Assembly (NCBI RefSeq): GCF_003574735.1
Contig: NZ_QORW01000020.1
Span: 1 to 64,000 of the forward strand
DNA: 64,000 bases
From: Dongia deserti
GTDB lineage: Bacteria > Pseudomonadota > Alphaproteobacteria > Dongiales > Dongiaceae
Direction of reading: 5' to 3'
This document shows positions 62,519-64,000 of the stretch, in pieces. The stretch's first letter is position 1. Each line of letters opens with the position of its first letter. The position numbers and the translations under genes were made by a program. The notes under the pieces were generated by a model. That model searched no databases. It was not told the origin of the DNA and was given only the letters and a program-made list of their open reading frames with translations.

Positions 62519-63993
62519 CCGGCAAGGGTGCCGCAAGCCTGACAATTCGTGCTGGAGCAATCGTCGCCTTGATCGCTCTCGGCTTGGCCATTGCGCTGGT
62601 CGCGTGGCAGGAGCGCCTGGCGAGCGCCGCGATCGAGACCTCATCTGATCCGGCGACCGTTCTTGGCATCAGCTTCTATTTGCGGCTCGCCATCCTGCTT
62701 CTGCTGATCGGGGCAGCGGCCGTGATATTGGTCGCCGTGCTGGTGGCGCGCGCACTGTCCATGGCGACGGAACGGTTGGTACCGGAGCAAGCGGTCGATC
62801 CTGGTACAACCGAGCGAGACGCGGCCGACCTGGCACCAAGCTCGGACCTGCCGGTGCCGCTGGCTCGGATGGGGCACCTGATGTCCGTCGGCAGTCTGCT
62901 TCGCGGGTTCTGCCATGAACTGAACAACGAGTTGGGCGCCGTCCAAGGATATGCCGAGCTGCTGTGCGGCGATACGCGCTTGAGCGAGCTGCATCGCCGC
63001 CAGGTTGCCCGCATCAGGGATGCGACCAGGACCGCTCTTGCCGATATCCGCAGCTTCGGCGCCGCGCTCGGCTGGTCTGGCGACCCGGTGCACATCACGC
63101 GGTTGGGGGAGATGGCAGCCGAAGCAGCCCGCTCCGCCCAGACCGCCATCGCGACCAAGATCGAGGTGGAGGTGCCGTCCGGTAGCGACGTGGAGGTAAC
63201 CGCGACCGAGGCGGAGGTCGGCCAGGCCATCTTGCACCTATGCGCCGCCGCGATTCCATTACTCGGCAAGCAGGATGCCCGCATTCGAATCCTGGTCGAT
63301 TCCGTCGTCGGAGCAACGTCGACAGCAGCCGCGGACGTCGCCATCAGCGGGCACCGGCTGGAGATCTGGTCGGATCCGATCGATCCGGAGCGCACCAAGA
63401 TCCAGTTCGGCGCCTTGCGTCCAAGCTGGCGCTATGGCCGCGTGCGCTTCGAATTCGAGGGTCATGGCTGGACGCGCGATCTGGTCGGCAGGATGTTCGA
63501 TATCGGCCAATCGGACGAGGCAGCGGCGGAAGTCGCCGCCATGGCGCTCCTGGGAACGCTCATGATCGAGACCGGCGGCGTCATCATGGTCGACACCTGC
63601 CCGAACAGGCAGACTACTACCACACTGCTGTGGCCGGCGCGCATTGCGCCTGAAGTCGGGGCGCCGCTGGAGCTCGACGCGCATGAGGATGAGCTTGATG
63701 CCCTGGTCATCCACACCTCCGAGGCGACGGCCGAAGAGCTTTCCCGCCGGCTGACGGGCTTCGGCCTGCGCGTTGCCTCAACGACCAGTACGGATTCTGC
63801 CATGGAGCTGGTCGCGGAGATGGGTGCGAGATGCCATGCGATCGTGCTGGCACAGTCCAGCGATGGAGCGGTCCTGGCGCGGCTGCGAGACAGCGGCGCA
63901 GCGCCGCGAGTCGTTCAGCTCGAGACGGTGCCGGAAGCGGAGGAACTGGAAAGGCTGGCAGCCGAATTGCGGCGACCGGAAGCGGTTACATGA
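62515..63993 (+). CDS. Histidine-kinase-like protein with degenerate ATPase and pseudo-receiver
   Basis: Membrane protein of 492 residues, partner of the hybrid kinase by its ATGA start. Two N-terminal membrane helices (AGAIVALIALGLAIALVAW and YLRLAILLLLIGAAAVILVAV) frame a short periplasmic loop. An H-box-like helix follows, GFCHELNNELGAVQGYAELL, with His134. The next region (AEVGQAILHLCAAAIPLLG, FEFEGHGWTRDLVGRMFDIG) sits where an ATPase would be but lacks a convincing N-box and DxGxG. The C-terminus DELDALVIHTSEATAEELSR resembles a receiver fold without the acceptor Asp or Lys. It resembles ChpT-type or pseudo-kinase phosphotransfer proteins. Function is inferred from fold resemblance only. 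Confidence 0.75.
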   Translation: MTGKGAASLTIRAGAIVALIALGLAIALVAWQERLASAAIETSSDPATVLGISFYLRLAILLLLIGAAAVILVAVLVARALSMATERLVPEQAVDPGTTERDAADLAPSSDLPVPLARMGHLMSVGSLLRGFCHELNNELGAVQGYAELLCGDTRLSELHRRQVARIRDATRTALADIRSFGAALGWSGDPVHITRLGEMAAEAARSAQTAIATKIEVEVPSGSDVEVTATEAEVGQAILHLCAAAIPLLGKQDARIRILVDSVVGATSTAAADVAISGHRLEIWSDPIDPERTKIQFGALRPSWRYGRVRFEFEGHGWTRDLVGRMFDIGQSDEAAAEVAAMALLGTLMIETGGVIMVDTCPNRQTTTTLLWPARIAPEVGAPLELDAHEDELDALVIHTSEATAEELSRRLTGFGLRVASTTSTDSAMELVAEMGARCHAIVLAQSSDGAVLARLRDSGAAPRVVQLETVPEAEELERLAAELRRPEAVT

Positions 63994-64000
63994 ATTGCCC

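Overview
The window is about 64 kb of GC-rich DNA that reads as an alphaproteobacterial chromosome with the right-hand end of an integrated element at its left edge. Pointers to the class are the gene order serS-surE-pcm-nlpD, a sigma-54-type promoter before glnB-glnA, a RutR-controlled PreTA pyrimidine pathway, DUF1194 and NnrU proteins, and GC-rich REP-like hairpins. A Rhodospirillales- or Hyphomicrobiales-like soil or water bacterium fits; genus cannot be resolved from the sequence alone.

Region 1 (about 1-6146) is a compact phage-like element read entirely leftward: tyrosine integrase, a 167-aa protein, AlpA, a replication initiator with a DnaA-N-like C-terminus, a second small DnaA-N-like protein, two small unknown proteins and an HK97-fold major capsid protein. 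It ends at a 3' fragment of tRNA-Asn(GTT), the expected attR. The order int-alpA-rep-capsid within 6 kb resembles a capsid-forming satellite more than an ordinary prophage, but the rest lies left of the window. An array of palindromes inside the initiator gene is a likely replication origin.

Region 2 (6.2-13.0 kb) holds a protein that fuses an alpha/beta-hydrolase to a caspase-like (C14) domain. Next come an ArsR-led operon of eight genes with duplicated SRPBCC and DUF899 members plus GST and GFA proteins, and a dual-specificity phosphatase.

Region 3 (13.1-30.4 kb) is a pyrimidine salvage and degradation island. It contains two ABC transporters (NMT1/SsuA-like and BMP/nucleoside-like), cytosine deaminase, NAD-dependent dihydropyrimidine dehydrogenase (PreT/PreA), dihydropyrimidinase, an N-carbamoyl-beta-alanine amidohydrolase and a RutR-like TetR regulator. 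Four 16-bp palindromes matching the RutR box precede preT/rutR, the amidohydrolase operon and hydA, tying the parts into one regulon running from cytosine/uracil to beta-alanine.

Region 4 (30.6-64 kb) is mostly housekeeping: tRNA-His, an aminotransferase, an ECF sigma factor with a YCII partner, glnB-glnA, a Cys/Met PLP enzyme, a chemoreceptor, tandem DUF1194 proteins, gamma carbonic anhydrase, argC, NnrU, a PhyH-like oxygenase, rplM-rpsI, an esterase/methyltransferase/ECHDC3-like operon, serS-surE-pcm-nlpD, an Lrp regulator divergent from a DMT exporter, rimO and pabB-pabC. It ends with a MASE1 hybrid histidine kinase coupled to an unusual degenerate kinase-like protein.
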